Below, in pieces: positions 11,901-24,500 of a stretch of DNA of 64,000 nt. Every line of letters begins with the position of its first letter. Position 1 is the stretch's first letter. Made by a program: the position numbers and the translations under genes. Under the pieces are notes generated by a model. The model made no database searches, was not told the DNA's origin, and saw only the letters and a list, made by a program, of their open reading frames with translations. The stretch lies in NCBI RefSeq assembly GCF_001949145.1, contig NW_019091372.1:1286815-1350814 (forward strand). The letters are read 5' to 3'. This stretch comes from Acanthaster planci (Eukaryota > Echinodermata > Asteroidea > Valvatida > Acanthasteridae).

Positions 11901-14081
11901 AAGCAGATTCCACTCTGATTATGCGACCATAACCATAATCAGTTTACTCACACCTATGTGTATCTAGGAAATATTAATCACCGACTCGTACTTCAAAAAT
12001 TTGGAATTGTTACTTGGTACGCAGACACAGGAATGATTAAATGTAGTACACAAATCTGCCCTAAACATCTCGGAAGAGCGTCCTAGGCTATCTGCAAATT
12101 CACAAGCTCACTTTCCTATTTATTACAACATCAGAAGGCCTTTGTTCCATATACAGTCTCATTCCCCCCCCCACCGCCGACACTGCAAATTTTAATAGAA
12201 TTCGCGTAATTCCAACTTTCAGTTTAATCGACTTCCATTGTGCAGACGACACACCACTAGCTAAAGAACAGCGGCGAACTACCGTACTCAAGGAAAGCTG
12301 TCTAAAAATCCCATGTACATCGACCCACTATTTAGTGGGAATTCCACCGGCCACTTTGAGGAAACTTTGAAAGACAAAACCCGCGACTGGCACACATCTA
12401 CGCTCCACTTTGGACACCTGTCATAATATATACCTTAGCACATTTTTTACAATGGCACATTGTGCAGAACACATCACCTGAGCCCTTTAAAAAAAAAAGG
12501 AACACTGTCATGCATGTTTTGTAAAACGGACACTGCTATTGGTCAACCCACAGAGAACTTCTTGTCAAATGACCAATCATCCTGCTCTATAAAAAAAACC
12601 TTTCAATAGCCTACTATTAGGCCAGTTTGGCCTAGATGGAGCAGGGCACACCCAGCTTTGAATGAGGAAAACATAATCTCTCTTTTCAGATTCCTCGGCT
12701 GTCCCAACAATGCCCCCTGCATGACAGTATTCCCTTGGCAACAAATCTTCAGTCGAGACGAAGTCCATTTTTTTGATCTCTTCTTCAGACACAATAGAGG
12801 TAGAAAGGAGAAAAGACTTCTTTTCAGCTGTTTTTTTTTTTTCTTTGGGGAGGCAAACGGACAGATGTGCTCTGTTGGTGGTTGTGAACACGCAAAATGT
12901 TTCAGCAAGTCCTGACATCATCGTTACCATGGTAATGAGCCCTCCCTCAGGACAGGAAACAGCAACCGCTACAACATTAGACAATAACCTCAATATCAAA
13001 GAACTCTGCTCTATCACAAGACTTCATGTTCTCGGGCCACTAGTTACTGATTTTATCCATGCCACGGGGCCATTTACATCTGGCATCCCTTCCCCACCCC
13101 AAGAAAATGGCTGAATCAGGCCACAAGCCTTTACAATAATTTTGCTTTTTTTTTTACAGAAACCAGGCTCATATTCAACAGCTTACCTTCTCAATGTACC
13201 ACAAAACATGCATTAAGTCAGTACAGAATAGAAAAAATGAACTTAGTCAGTTCTTAAAATGCACAAATATGTCATCTTTGCTTACACATACAACAGCATC
13301 TTTGCACCATTTGTCGCAATTTCCATATGACACACGTAGCTACAGGAAAAGCAATTCTAACTACGGTACTAGGCTATCGGAAAAATACTACCAGTTCAGG
13401 TCATGAAATTCTAAAAGTTTACTCTCGGCAGCAAATATTTTTTCAGTTTATTACCCCTAATATAGTCTCCGAAACAATTATTTACAGAGTCTTTTTTTTA
13501 CTATTTCTATATTGTGTAAATGGGGGATGAAGTAATTTACAAAACTAAAATGTGTACAGGTACGTCGCCTTGTTTTTTTTTTTCTCTCTCAAAATAAAAC
13601 TATTTTGTTCCAATATCCCACGACCCTGATGGTAAAAAAGCATGAAGCACGCCCTCTTGAGGTTCAGATGAGACAGGCACTCTTTTGTATAATATATCTT
13701 ATTAGTCTCACCAATTACCTGTTTATCTACACATACATTCACATTCTGAATTTTCTTTTTTTACACAAGTTATCTGGTTATTTTTTATCCATGGAATTCA
13801 CAGACTGTCATGAATTGTCTCCTTGAAATTCTAATACTTTTGTGGGTCATGAAAGAAAAACGGGGGAGTCGTCTGTTCTTTGTGGAGACCGAAACACTGG
13901 CTAATTTGTTGGTGGGTTGCAAACCATCTAATAATGCGGGATTTCTTTTACCTGAAACCCACGAGCCGACAAAACATTTGTGTACGCATTATCAACCTGT
14001 TTGTGCCAAGATGCCCTGTCGTTCTACGCATGAAGCTAGCTGTTTGTTTGTTTTTTTCTAACACCTCTCGAGAGAAGTCAT
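8936..14081. other. non-coding stretch, probably partly tetraspanin B 3' UTR
   Basis: No coding exon is supported on either strand. The part next to the tetraspanin B stop codon must include its 3' UTR, whose extent cannot be fixed: TTTATT (AATAAA on the minus strand) occurs at several places, for example near 12118 and 13448. A CA-rich microsatellite lies at about 11219-11248. Poly(T)/poly(A) runs are common. Confidence 0.5.
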
Positions 14082-17000
14082 CTAGTCCATGTCGCCGACG
14101 TTCCGGCAGACGCAGATGGCGAGAAGCATACAGCACAGCTAGAGCAGAGAAAGGGGAAAGCACAGAGATTGAGGTCATGACCACAAATAAATTCACAAGC
14201 ATCCCATCGCAGTGTGAAATATCAAGGAACAAACAATAACATTTCTGCTCTTTGCATATTTTTCAGAACCAGTTCTAAATGGTGTAATTAGATGACCAGA
14301 CCCAGAATTCATTACTGCGGTGGCGTGACGCTTCTGGACAGAAGGCACGCACACGTAACATACATGTACATGTACCTCTCCAACCAACAGGGTGCTGCGA
14401 ACCATCAAATATGCACCACCGTCAAGCTGAAGAGTGCACATGTGAACGCCGTGCCATGACCTTGTGTGACTTTGATGAAAGATTTAAACAAGCATGGCAG
14501 CGAAGACCTTTAAGAGATCCTCCATAGAAATCAGTTATTTACGTCTTCCGGGACAGCGCACCGGTCCATGCAATCAAATGAGTAGCACATTTATAAGAGC
14601 GTAAATATCAGGGATGAGATTGACCAATGATTAAAATAGCTGAAAACAGCTGAAAAAAGGCATAAAGAAGCTGAACTGTGAAAATCTTCCATAATTTTGT
14701 GCACAGCCGGTGAGCAATAAAAAACTGAAATCCGAAACCAAAAAAGCTGAAATGAGCTGAAAAGCCCTAGAAATATGAACTGTACAGTGCGTATTTCAGA
14801 GCACATTCCACTTCAAAGAGAAACATACCTTGTAGGTTGACAAATCAAAACCTTTAAGACCTTGTCAAGTCTACTTCAAGATCTTTTTATCCTTCAACAA
14901 TGTTGACTTGAAATCCCCATGCAACCTGCTTTCTATATTCAAAGTCAGATTACCGACAAAACTCTCCTCATGCGGCCTGAATTTGGCTTCAAATCTGGCA
15001 TTCTATTAAAGGTCTCAGGAAGGGGTTTCAACAAGAAGAAGGATTCCAACACCCGTGAAATGCAAACAGTTAAAATCTAATGTTCTCACCTCGAAGAACG
15101 CAACTCCTACCGCGGTGGCCCCGATGATGGTGCCGTAGTCCGATATCAACCCCTCGATTCTACCCTTACAGCCCTGTCAACCACAAAGACCCAAAGTTAG
15201 TTTACAGACACTATAGATAGCAAGACATCATCTCGCACCTCAAGGTGACAAAAATGTCATATGGCACATGTATGGCAGCGACATAAACCCTCCTGTGAAA
15301 TCTTAGCTTCGGCTCAGTCTTCGTCTCAACTTCCACTAACATCAGCTGTTGGAACCAAGTGGAATCACTCCAACATTTTGTTTCCCTGCAACAATGCAAC
15401 CTTTCTGCAGGTGAAAATTGGTCTGAGCTCCATGTAAAAAAACACCATGAAATCTGACAAAAGCTCTTTGCAAGTTAAACTTGAACCAAATCTAGCACAC
15501 TGACTTTTCTGACTGCACATAAACATAGCAATTTGAATTCCCCAGTCTAAAGACACTGTTGCTATACCTTGTGATTCGGGGCAAGCTTTCGCATGGCGAC
15601 CACCATCTCTGGAATGGACTGGTTCCTTTCTGCCTTTCTTATCCACCGAAAACAGTATATTGGCGCAAGGCGTCTCTTATGTAACTAAGCAAAAGCTTGC
15701 CTTGAATCACGATGTATAGCAACACCATCTTTAGTATGAAGAATTCTAAGTGTTGTGTTCATAACTCAGTGTACAAGATTTTATTCAAATCTTACTCACA
15801 AAAGGCTTATTCACCACTGCTATTGGATATTGGTCCAGTGAAATGTTACACATTGCCGTCTTTCTAGGCACTGGTGGATTATGTTGACAAAGGGGGGCTA
15901 CACCTTCTCCAGAAAAAATACGCATTATTATATATGACAGAAAGACGAGATTTGGGTGAACTTTGATGTTCCCTCATTCCTAAAGTGTGTAAAAAGTCAC
16001 AGGATTCACCCACAGCTTTTGGAAAGGCCACAAAAGGTCACACAAAGAAATTTCCAAAAGTTTTTTTTCATCCCAGGGTATTGCAACGAATATGAGGTTG
16101 CCCGGGGTTCCAGTTACTGGTGCTAATTTGATAAAATGGCCACAGTTTCATCTAAAACTACAGATTTGAACCACTCACTTTTTTAGCCAGTGCTACCTAC
16201 GGTTTTCTTCTGCCTACTGCCCAGGATTTAGAGCCAATGTTCGTATTAGAATTATTGCTATTCATCGACGGTGAGGACCGGCAACTGGAACTCTGGGGCT
16301 AAGCCACAAATATCGCTCAACTTTCTCTCACAAGTCAACCTTTGTGGCATTAAGCTACAGTATGAAACATCATGCGCCTATTCTGTTTATTGTCTGTTTG
16401 GGATAAAAATCAGATTTCCTGACAAATATAATACAGCGGTTGAAGGGGATCTAGACGAACATGAATAACACTGTTTAGGAAAGCCATAGCTGCTAACAAG
16501 ACTGTGTCTTTCGGGCTGGTTCAAACTTCAGGCAACATGAATAACACTGCTTTAGGAAAGCCATAGCTGCTAACAAGCTTCTGTCTTTCGGGCTGGTTCA
16601 AACTTCAGGCAAACACGAAAGCGAACGAACTGGACGTCATAAAACCTTTGAGACACAATTCGCTGAACTTGAAATTTGTTCAACTCCTGAAAATTTGGAG
16701 TGGGCATATTTGACATGACGTCCTAATTTCCTGAGCGTGTTCCGCTTTCGGGACCAAGTGTGGACCAGCCGTCAGGAAGTTTGTAATGTACCGAATTTCG
16801 CGGACTGATGCAGTCATTCATCGCACAGCAGCTCCGAGGGTAAGTTTTCCCGTTGTTCTGTAAATAAGTGTTCTCAAGGTAATCCGATTCACCATTCACA
16901 CCGCAACACATCAGCTGCAGACAGAAAAAAAAAATGATCAGATATAAATAAATTAGCAGGATGTCCTCCATTATGCCGAAAATGGGGAGTGGGGAGACTA

Positions 17001-19795
17001 GCTCTCCCCTGACAGCAAGGCTTTTCGATTGTTTATTTAGCACCTTCAATTTGCAGCCCAAATCCTGGTTCAAAATAAATGCGAGGTACCCCAGCAAACT
17101 AGAGGGGCAAAGTGCAAAAGGCGGACAACGGACAATTTTTGTCGCTTTTTGCAAACACGTTCCTCTTTGAAATTTATATGTTAGCAGGTACTAGGCCCAC
17201 ATAGCTTTCAAAGAAATTTTGAAAAACTCATGGGCAAAAGTGCTTTTTAAGCCCAGAGAATTCATTTTCAAGAATACAGAACTTGAAATGTTTTTGGATG
17301 TGTTATTTCTTGTCTGTTCTTATAAATTCTTGCAAAATGCCATTTTTTATTTCAGTGGAGCATCTATGTAGAGTATACGTGTACTTGCAGATCTTCCAAA
17401 TGCCTGGCATGTAAACAAAATCTTGAAAATAATGCGACGACAGACTACCTTGTAACTGAAAATAAATCTTGGAACGGAATATTCTCTTCATACTTTTTCT
17501 CTACCCACAGAATTCACTTTCATTTCACAAAAAGTGGAAATTTTTTCACACAGCAGGAAAATATTTTCAGGTCTTTTCACGCAAGTTGGAGAACATTTTT
17601 CACACCAAAAAAGTGAGAAAAAAATTTCAGGCCTTATGAAACAAGTGAGAAAGATTTTACCCCTTTTCAAACATGTGCGAAATTATTTTCCCACCTTTCC
17701 AGTTCATACAAGTGAGAAACCATTGTCACAACTTTACAGTTCACACAGCTGGGAAAACATTTTCATTTTTTTTCACACAGGTGTGAAAACATTTTTATGT
17801 TATGTGAGATGCGAATCTCAATGTGAACAGAAAATCTTTTCAGAGACTGTGAGAGGCTTATTTGACAATAGCCTGGTGTCATTGCCACTGTCACTCGCTC
17901 TCTTTACCTCTGTCTGGATGAAGTCCCAGGCAGCTGTAGCCAACTCCTTGCCTGTCCTGTTGTAGTCGTCCTTCAAGAACATAGTGCTTTCAGTCTCTAG
18001 GTAGGTGGAGATCTGCCGGGTGTACAGAGCGGCCAAAATGCCTGCGGCAATCTGAGCGGCGAACACGATGAACAGCAACAAGAAGTACTGTCAGGAAGAA
18101 AAGACAGAAGACCAACATGAATATCAATTTGGCTCTTTCCAGAGAGGGAAGAGGGGACTTTACTCATTAAGCAGCAGACTGACCACTGACCAACAATGAC
18201 CAGCCAGACAAGGGTCACTTTCCAGACCTTTTCCTCTTCTCTTGCTCCTGGTTTTGTTTTTTTTTTTCCTATCATTTAGCTCACGCAGAGAGGTTTGGCA
18301 AATGGAACCCTCTCTGGGGAAAAAAAAGTGATAAACACTGCGCTCCCAGATGCAGGCACACGAAAAGTGGAACCAAGAGTCTGTGGTCTTGCCTCTTAAA
18401 CCCACTGGCAAATGCAAAGCCTAGGAGCTAAATGTACATGTAGTTCTGCAATAAGGGTACATACCCCGTACATGTACACGTACATGCCATTAAAACTACA
18501 CAGGGGAACTCATTAATTGCTTCTGTACATGTAGGCGCAACGACAAAGCAGATGTGATTTGTATGTGTACAAAGAAACTGACTGAAGCAGGATCTCAACC
18601 TGTGACTTGGGCAACACCGCGCAGGTGTTCTGCCCACTGAGCTTGCAAGTTGCCCACTGGCACATTGGTGGTTCCAGCAATTAGTATCTTTCCTTACAGG
18701 AGGCTCACAAGAAGCCAAGCAGAAAGGTACAGTTTGGTTGCGTTCGAGCGAGCTACTCGTGTTAACACGAGTATATTTGTGAGCACTCGAACGGCTGGAA
18801 TATGACTCGTGGGTCAGCGAGGGGGAGTATACTCGTGCACCTACTCGTGTTAACAGGAGTAATCCCGCCAACACACCCTTTATGTACACTACAATTAACC
18901 CAGAAATGTGAAATTTTTCTTTACAGACTTGTTCTCTTTCCCAGGGAATTAGCTTTCATTTCGCTAAATGTGAAGACACTTTTAACCAGTGGGAAACACT
19001 GTTGGACCTTGTCACACAAATGGGAAAACAATTTCACAACTTTTCACACTAACAGAAACCATTTTCATGTCTTTTCACACAAGTGGAAAAGCATTTGAAG
19101 GCCTTTTTCCATGAGTGGTAAAACATTCTTGAGCCTTTTCACACACGTGGGAAAATATTTTCACACCTTGTGAAATGCCACTATGAATGTGAACATGAAT
19201 TGTTCTCAAGTGCAAGCCCCCCTTCCGTTTGCAGTGTCAACTTTCAATTGCGATGTCCTATATACATGTAATTTTTTGAATTACGCGTATGTGCAATCTG
19301 CACATACATGTACACGTAAACCTGTTGGCAAAACCGTCTTTTACGTACCAAGATCAGCAAACACTTGTTCTCGCACAGTGCCCCAAAACAGCCGCAGACT
19401 GCCACGAGGAACACGAAGGCGCCGGCCGCAATGATGATGTAGGTGGCGCTGCGCAGCAACTCGCTGTTGAGCAGGTTGGCGATTTCATCAATGGGGATCC
19501 AGTCGGTCACCCCAAACTTGATCAGCAGGCCGGTGGCGATCAGGCCCAGGCCGCATATCTACAGGGGGAAAGCCAAAACAAATAAAATCACGCTAGAAAA
19601 ATTATACCATTATATCCAAGTTAACCACAATGTGAAGGGGGCTTCTTCAGGGCAATTCCAGGTAAACGTAATAAAAACCTGTCACACCGTTAAATCAATC
19701 TTACTGTTATTCATAAGGGAACTTACGGCAACTATGAAGTTGATTATGAACAGAAGAAACTTGATGCATTTGGCTCCACACCCTTCCATTGTCAT
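14082..19795 (-). CDS. tetraspanin B, complete coding region
   Basis: Complete tetraspanin of 240 residues in this model. Exons, in transcript order: 19795-19727, 19558-19349, 18087-17908, 16914-16792, 15173-15090 and 14138-14082 (TAG at 14084-14082), all phase 0. An in-frame TAA directly precedes the ATG at 19795-19793; a second in-frame ATG follows two codons later. The N-terminus has CGAKC. TM1 is about residues 12-38, TM2 about 60-83 with ENKCL at 86-90, and TM3 94-115. The loop has NRT at 136-138, CCG at 156-158, PRSCC at 179-183, Cys188 and GC at 195-196, giving six loop cysteines. TM4 is about 205-231, with a short tail containing CVCRN. The N-terminal MEGCGAKC style resembles CD151/TSPAN18-like members, but orthology is not established. 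The exon 4 donor (TCG|GTACAT at 16792) is weak and is the least certain junction. Confidence 0.93.
14610..14776. mobile_element. copy 1 of a CAGGGGTGAGA small transposon family
   Basis: About 165 nt in tetraspanin B intron 5, matching the copies at 23875, 24338 and 25172. It shares the core GAGATTGACCAATGAT, a repeated AGCTGAAA motif and CACAGCC near the middle. The right terminal TCTCACCCC end is decayed. Confidence 0.75.
16459..16611. repeat. two-copy 76-nt tandem duplication in tetraspanin B intron 4
   Basis: Bases 16459-16534 are repeated at 16535-16611 with a few differences. Each copy starts ACATGAATAACACTG and ends AACTTCAGGCA. The duplication begins about 180 bases downstream (in transcript sense) of tetraspanin B exon 4, close to the weak donor. 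Confidence 0.9.
17520..17800. repeat. degenerate ~28-30-nt repeat array, cluster 1
   Basis: Roughly ten diverged units of the form TTTTCACACAAGTGGGAAAA fill this part of tetraspanin B intron 3. Spacing is about 26-35 nt. One plus-strand frame reads HTSEKPL, which resembles a C2H2 zinc-finger linker, but the period is wrong for zinc fingers and no Cys/His ligands are arranged around it. Confidence 0.7.
18575..18665 (-). mobile_element. tRNA-derived SINE-like segment 1
   Basis: On the minus strand, AGCTCAGTGGGCAGAAC (18643-18627) fits an RNA polymerase III A box and GGTTGAGATCC (18600-18590) fits a B box, at tRNA-like spacing. The flanks do not fold as a complete tRNA, so this is better read as a tRNA-derived SINE head than a functional tRNA gene. 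It lies in tetraspanin B intron 2. Confidence 0.5.
18735..18870. repeat. palindromic ACTCGTGTTAACACGAGT cluster
   Basis: A perfect 18-nt palindrome (ACTCGTGTTAACACGAGT) near 18753-18770 is followed by a related copy near 18842-18860 (CTACTCGTGTTAACAGGAGT) and by further TACTCGTG words. This looks like a small inverted-repeat relic in tetraspanin B intron 2. Confidence 0.6.
18905..19170. repeat. degenerate ~28-30-nt repeat array, cluster 2
   Basis: The same repeat type as 17520-17800 (CACACAAGTGGAAAA, CATTTTCAC) recurs in the preceding intron of the same gene, between exons 2 and 3 of tetraspanin B. About eight diverged units are seen. Confidence 0.65.
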
Positions 19796-19837
19796 TTAGG
19801 CAGCTACTTCCTGGCTTCCACAAAACAAAGAAAAATC
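19796..19837 (-). other. putative tetraspanin B 5' UTR segment after a splice acceptor
   Basis: On the minus strand a pyrimidine-containing acceptor (CTCTCATTACAG) ends at 19838, 42 bases before the first in-frame ATG. The segment between has an in-frame stop next to the ATG, so it would be untranslated. It suggests the promoter and a non-coding first exon lie further upstream. Confidence 0.4.
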
Positions 19838-20053
19838 CTGTAATGAGAGCCAAGAACGATAATCTAAAATGTAAATCCTCAAATTCAGGTGGCGGCTTAT
19901 GACATGAACTGGTCACATACATTACAAATCAAATGTTGAACTTAAAAACAAAGCAAAGGTGAAATTCTGTCAACAAAATTTCAGGAACTCCACAACCAAA
20001 GATTTCAAGCAGGCATTTCTATGAATATTTTCATCTGCGACTACTAAATCCAA

Positions 20054-20148
20054 TCAAATCAATGTAGTCCAGTCAAATCAATGTAGTCTATTTAAATCAA
20101 TCTAGTCCATTCAAATCAATCTAGTCCAGTCAAATCAATCTAGTCCAT
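20054..20148. repeat. 19-nt tandem repeat, five copies
   Basis: Five contiguous units of TCAAATCAATCTAGTCCAT, with small substitutions (the earlier two units read ATGTAG rather than ATCTAG). Confidence 0.93.
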
Positions 20149-23100
20149 TGTCTTCTAATCAAATCGATCAAGTCAAACAACTATAAGATCTACATGTATG
20201 TACATGCATACTTCTGCCACTTCAACTATTGGTACAGGTGTATCTCTGAAATTAAAACACACAAATGTCTGTTTTCAACATCCTACCGGTACACCTTGTA
20301 GGGTAAATTTACATGTCACATTGCTAATTACAACCATTAAACTTGAAGCAGATTGGTCCCTTTTTTGTAGACATTTTCTTGCGAAGATTTTACGTCATTT
20401 ACAATGTGGTTACAAGTACATGTTCCTACATGTACATGTATATGCAGAACCCAAATGTACATGTACCGGTAGCTTAGACATGCACACTTGTACATGTACA
20501 GTACATGTGTACATACATACAATGTACATGTACATGTATATATTGCACTTCCCGGTACATGTATTGACGAGTTACGAAATACCAATACTTCAGCAGACGT
20601 GTACATGTGCAGTACATGAGCACTGCAGTACTATCTAAACATTGCAACTTAAACCAGAAATTCTTATTCCTCAAAATCTTATCTGACCTTGTGTGGTACA
20701 TTTCACAGGTTCGGATGCAAAGTAAAACAGACTGGAATACGGACAAAACGGCCAACAGTCATGACTGAGAAGTGGCCAAACAAACACATAAAAAAACATG
20801 ACGAAACACTGTAACCTACATGTACGTACATGCACCGGTATACCTTTCAACTTCAGACTTCCAACCGTGGGAAATGTTTTATCGTGGACTCGATCAGTAC
20901 CAACAAAAGTTAAATCCTTTTCCCCAATCTCCGGTCGCAGTTTATAATTCAATCCAGCTATTCTATGTGTGACTTGACTGCACAAGTTGAGAGAAAGTTT
21001 GAACTGACAGCAAACCCGAAATGAAACCAAATTCAGCATCCAACTTTCGCCACACCCTCTGAGCACTGTTCTGCGGTCACATGTGGATGAACAGGAGATG
21101 AACTTTACAGCACACATATCTTGTACACACATGCACACCTGTAACACCTTCACTGCATCTGGCCAGACAAAAAGAAAATGTTGTTTCTCCCATAAACAAC
21201 TGCAAACAAACTTTCAGTGACTTTTTCTCATGTACCCTACCCATGTGTCCCTGGTGTCCAAAAGGATCCAGTCCACTCTGGTTATAACGTCAGATAAAAA
21301 TAATGAGTCTCATTACGCACGACTTTAGACTAGCATACATGTATAAACAAAAGATACATACATGTACCTACATGTAATAACCCATGTTCTCTTGGAATGG
21401 AACACACAAGCACATGCCCTGCTGAAGAAAGCACCAGGTACAAGACTTTTTGCAGGCGTGGCCCACCCACAATGACATTCCAACTCCCATTGTGCGATCT
21501 CCAAACGCAGTGACTGTTCAGTCAAGTGACTGAACAATCTGTGTAAACACTCGGCCTCCAGTCCGAAAAAAACGAGACGCTCTTTTGTCCCAGAGAAGGG
21601 TGCAACAATACCCCCTTCAAACTGGGCTGAGAACTTGAATTAGTCACCGTTCAGTCAGAACCCATTTCCTAATGTCTCTTTAAGTCAAGCAGGGCAGGGC
21701 CGTCCCTAATTTTACAAACAGGAAGTTTGGAGACAACTAACAGTTCTCCTGTACGACGGTGTAAAATTCCAACTCCATGTATTGTATAATGTACATGTAC
21801 ATGTACATGTACATGTGCCAGTATAAAGCACTCATACCTGTACGTGTACATGTACATTGTGAACACAAAATTAAAACCTTGAAGGATTTTGAAGGATTTG
21901 GGCAGTAAGGCACACCTCCAAATGACATTTTCAAGAACTTTTAGAGGATTTTGGCTGAATGCAATTTGTTCAAGTTGAAAATTGGAGGATTTCGGAGGAT
22001 TCAAGATGGTTCCTAGTAAAAAAGCCTAGGGAGTTCGGGTTAATTAAACAATTTTTTTCAGTGGGAAAATTGAGTTATACTCTGGGACAGTGACTGAGAA
22101 TACAACTGTTACGCGTACATTTGGGGTAAAAAGTTTAAATACCAGAACACCTGGTAGAACAAAAACAGTTTTCCTCAAATTTCACAACTTCACTCAGTCC
22201 TACCAACTTTTCTTTTCCAAGGACACACAAGATGGGTCTCTACTTAATGTACATGGTGTATGCCTCAAATAAAGCCCCCCAGAGATGTATACATGTACGA
22301 TTCATATTGATATTTACTCCAAGCCCTAATATTTGGTGCCACCCTCTGTAGTCTAGGTCACATCTCAGTCGCAGTGGGCCATTTCTGAAGTGTTTCTGAA
22401 ACACAATGAGGGGGTAGATTCAAATTTTTCATAAAGTGATTTTTCAGAAATATTAATGTTTTGAACTATATTAAACGTCCCTGAGTATTTTCAATTGAAG
22501 TACATGTACACACTATGAACATTAAGTTGAGATACAATTTGTCTGACCTCATAAAAATAAAATTAGCAAAACCATTTCAAACAGCAAAAAAACAGGAAAA
22601 CTATTTTTCTACCAAATGTGTAAAGTTTTTTGCCCCAACTGTACTGGTAGGTCTAAAGCATTCGGCTTCAAAGTCCAATTCTACGGAATCGAAGGAAAAA
22701 AATGAGCTTTTCCTCAAAATAAGTTATTCTCCTGTCAAATCTAAAGAAAGAACCTTGGTCAAGCAATATGTAAAATTCCTGTCCTGAATTCTTGCAAAAT
22801 GCACTCGTCGACTGGTTATTAAAGCACTTCATGATGTGAAGGCGCTGATGCACGTATGAACAACAGCCAAGGCCGACAGGTTTTGTCATAGATATCATCA
22901 GTTCCAGAGACGGCTCCCAATAGAAAAAAAAAATTACCCACACGGGGGGAGGGGGAGTGCTATCACTTGATATACCGAGCTGTTGAGTAAATGTACACAT
23001 ACATTGTACAGAATGCATCACTAGGCAGAGGTTCAGACATGGAACGTGGGAATTCCTGTCTTGACGATTAAGATCTCAGAAAGAATGGGTGATGGATGGC

Positions 23101-23874
23101 TTCATTCAGAACTTGTTTTTCCAAGGGAGTCGTGAAAGTTATGAACTTTGGCTTCTGTATCTACTCACACCAACCAGATCGCGAGCTGGGGCATCAAGGA
23201 AAAATAAGCAAGGCTTGCAATAATCCGTAGGTCATACACGTATGCAAAAGAACTGTGAAAGTATGTCAAAACCTTCCATGCTATCTCCGATTCAAAACAG
23301 ACCGACCAAGCGACTCCCAGATTCCTACCTAAAATCTTTGAGTGTGTATGAATGTGCATTCCAATTTAATCTTGGATTAAAAAAAATATATAAACAGTGC
23401 TGGGTACTGGTATGTGGTTGTTTGCTAGCATGTGTACCATCGTTTAAAGGCAGTGAACATGGAGGTACCTACCGGTACATACAGTGTATTTGCTGTGGCA
23501 TCTTTACAGGCGAATTCACTCTCTCCCCAAAAGGGTCACGTGTAGCCATGCTAATTTACGCATTCTGTACGGCAGTCGGCTCACTAATCGCTACTTTTGC
23601 ACGCACCACTGCATCCCAATTTTAAACCTTCAGCAATTTTCCCCTTTTTTCCTGATGGTATTTTAATATATCTGGACATTTCGGCTAAGTGGAAATTACG
23701 TTAATGTGCGGGAGACCGTAATTTCGACCTCTAGACTGCCGTGCACTGGCTTAAAATTGTACGAAAGTGCTTTTGACTTTGTTCTGACGTGCACAATTCA
23801 GGACACTGAAGTTTAATCCGCATAATAAATGAGGGGCAATTTCACAGGTACATGTACCTACTAGTAAATGTGAC

Positions 23875-24046
23875 CAGGGGTGAGATTGACCAATGATAAA
23901 AATAGCTGAAAACAGCTGAAAAAAGGCATAAAGAAGCTAAACTGAGAAAATCTCCTATACTTTTGTACACAGCCAGTGAGGGAAAAAAAGCTGAAATCCA
24001 GAACAAAAAACGCTGAAATCAGCTAAAAAGCCAAGAACTCTCACCC
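23875..24046. mobile_element. copy 2 of the CAGGGGTGAGA family
   Basis: Starts CAGGGGTGAGATTGACC and ends CTCTCACCCG, with inverted ends. Internal AGCTGAAAACAGCTGAAAA, CACAGCCAGTGAG and AGCTGAAATC match the other copies. No coding capacity. Confidence 0.85.
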
Positions 24047-24337
24047 GTTTAACTGCGTATTTCTTGCACTGGTACACGTATTGGTACTTTACCATGTGTG
24101 TAATTTTACATTCAGTTCAATCAATCAAACCATTTTCTCAAATTTTCTCCATTTATTTTTCAATAGCTTTCAAACTTAATGCCTGTTGCGTGTGGATGCT
24201 AGATTACTCAAATTCTTTCATTTTTCTCTTCTTTTAAAATTATTTTGAATTTTTAATTAGGGACGCCCCAGCACATGTACCAGCGGCATTCACACACTGT
24301 ACATGTACACTGTATACAAGTTCCATTACAAGTGAAT

Positions 24338-24500
24338 CAGGGGTGTGAGGGGCCACTTCAAATTATGGCTGAAAAATGCTAGCAAAAAGGTGAAATGTAA
24401 AAAGTTCCCATACTTTTGTAAATAAAAAGCCGAAATTCAGGGTCAACATCGAAACAAACAAAAGCTGAAATCAGCTAAAACCTGAATTCTCACACCCCTG
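24338..24500. mobile_element. copy 3 of the CAGGGGTGAGA family, perfect 12-bp TIRs
   Basis: Begins CAGGGGTGTGAG and ends CTCACACCCCTG, exact reverse complements, 163 nt in all. The CAGGGGTG terminus is the style of hAT-superfamily non-autonomous elements. An 8-bp target duplication is not evident at this copy. Confidence 0.85.

Noticed and set aside
12577-13017. 146-codon minus-strand frame
   Set aside because: No domain or hydrophobic pattern of note, lies downstream of the tetraspanin B stop in likely 3' UTR, and includes poly(T)/poly(A)-derived Lys and Phe runs.
17534-17965. Zinc-finger-like HTSEKPL in a plus-strand frame
   Set aside because: No paired Cys/His ligands and a ~28-nt rather than 84-nt period; the frame also runs antisense across tetraspanin B exon 3.
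18428-18889. 153-codon minus-strand frame inside tetraspanin B intron 2
   Set aside because: It crosses the SINE-like segment and TACATGTA motifs and does not join either neighbouring tetraspanin exon in frame.
20671-21153. 160-codon minus-strand frame upstream of tetraspanin B
   Set aside because: No recognisable domain; part of its translation comes from TACATG-type palindromes; no neighbouring exon continues it.
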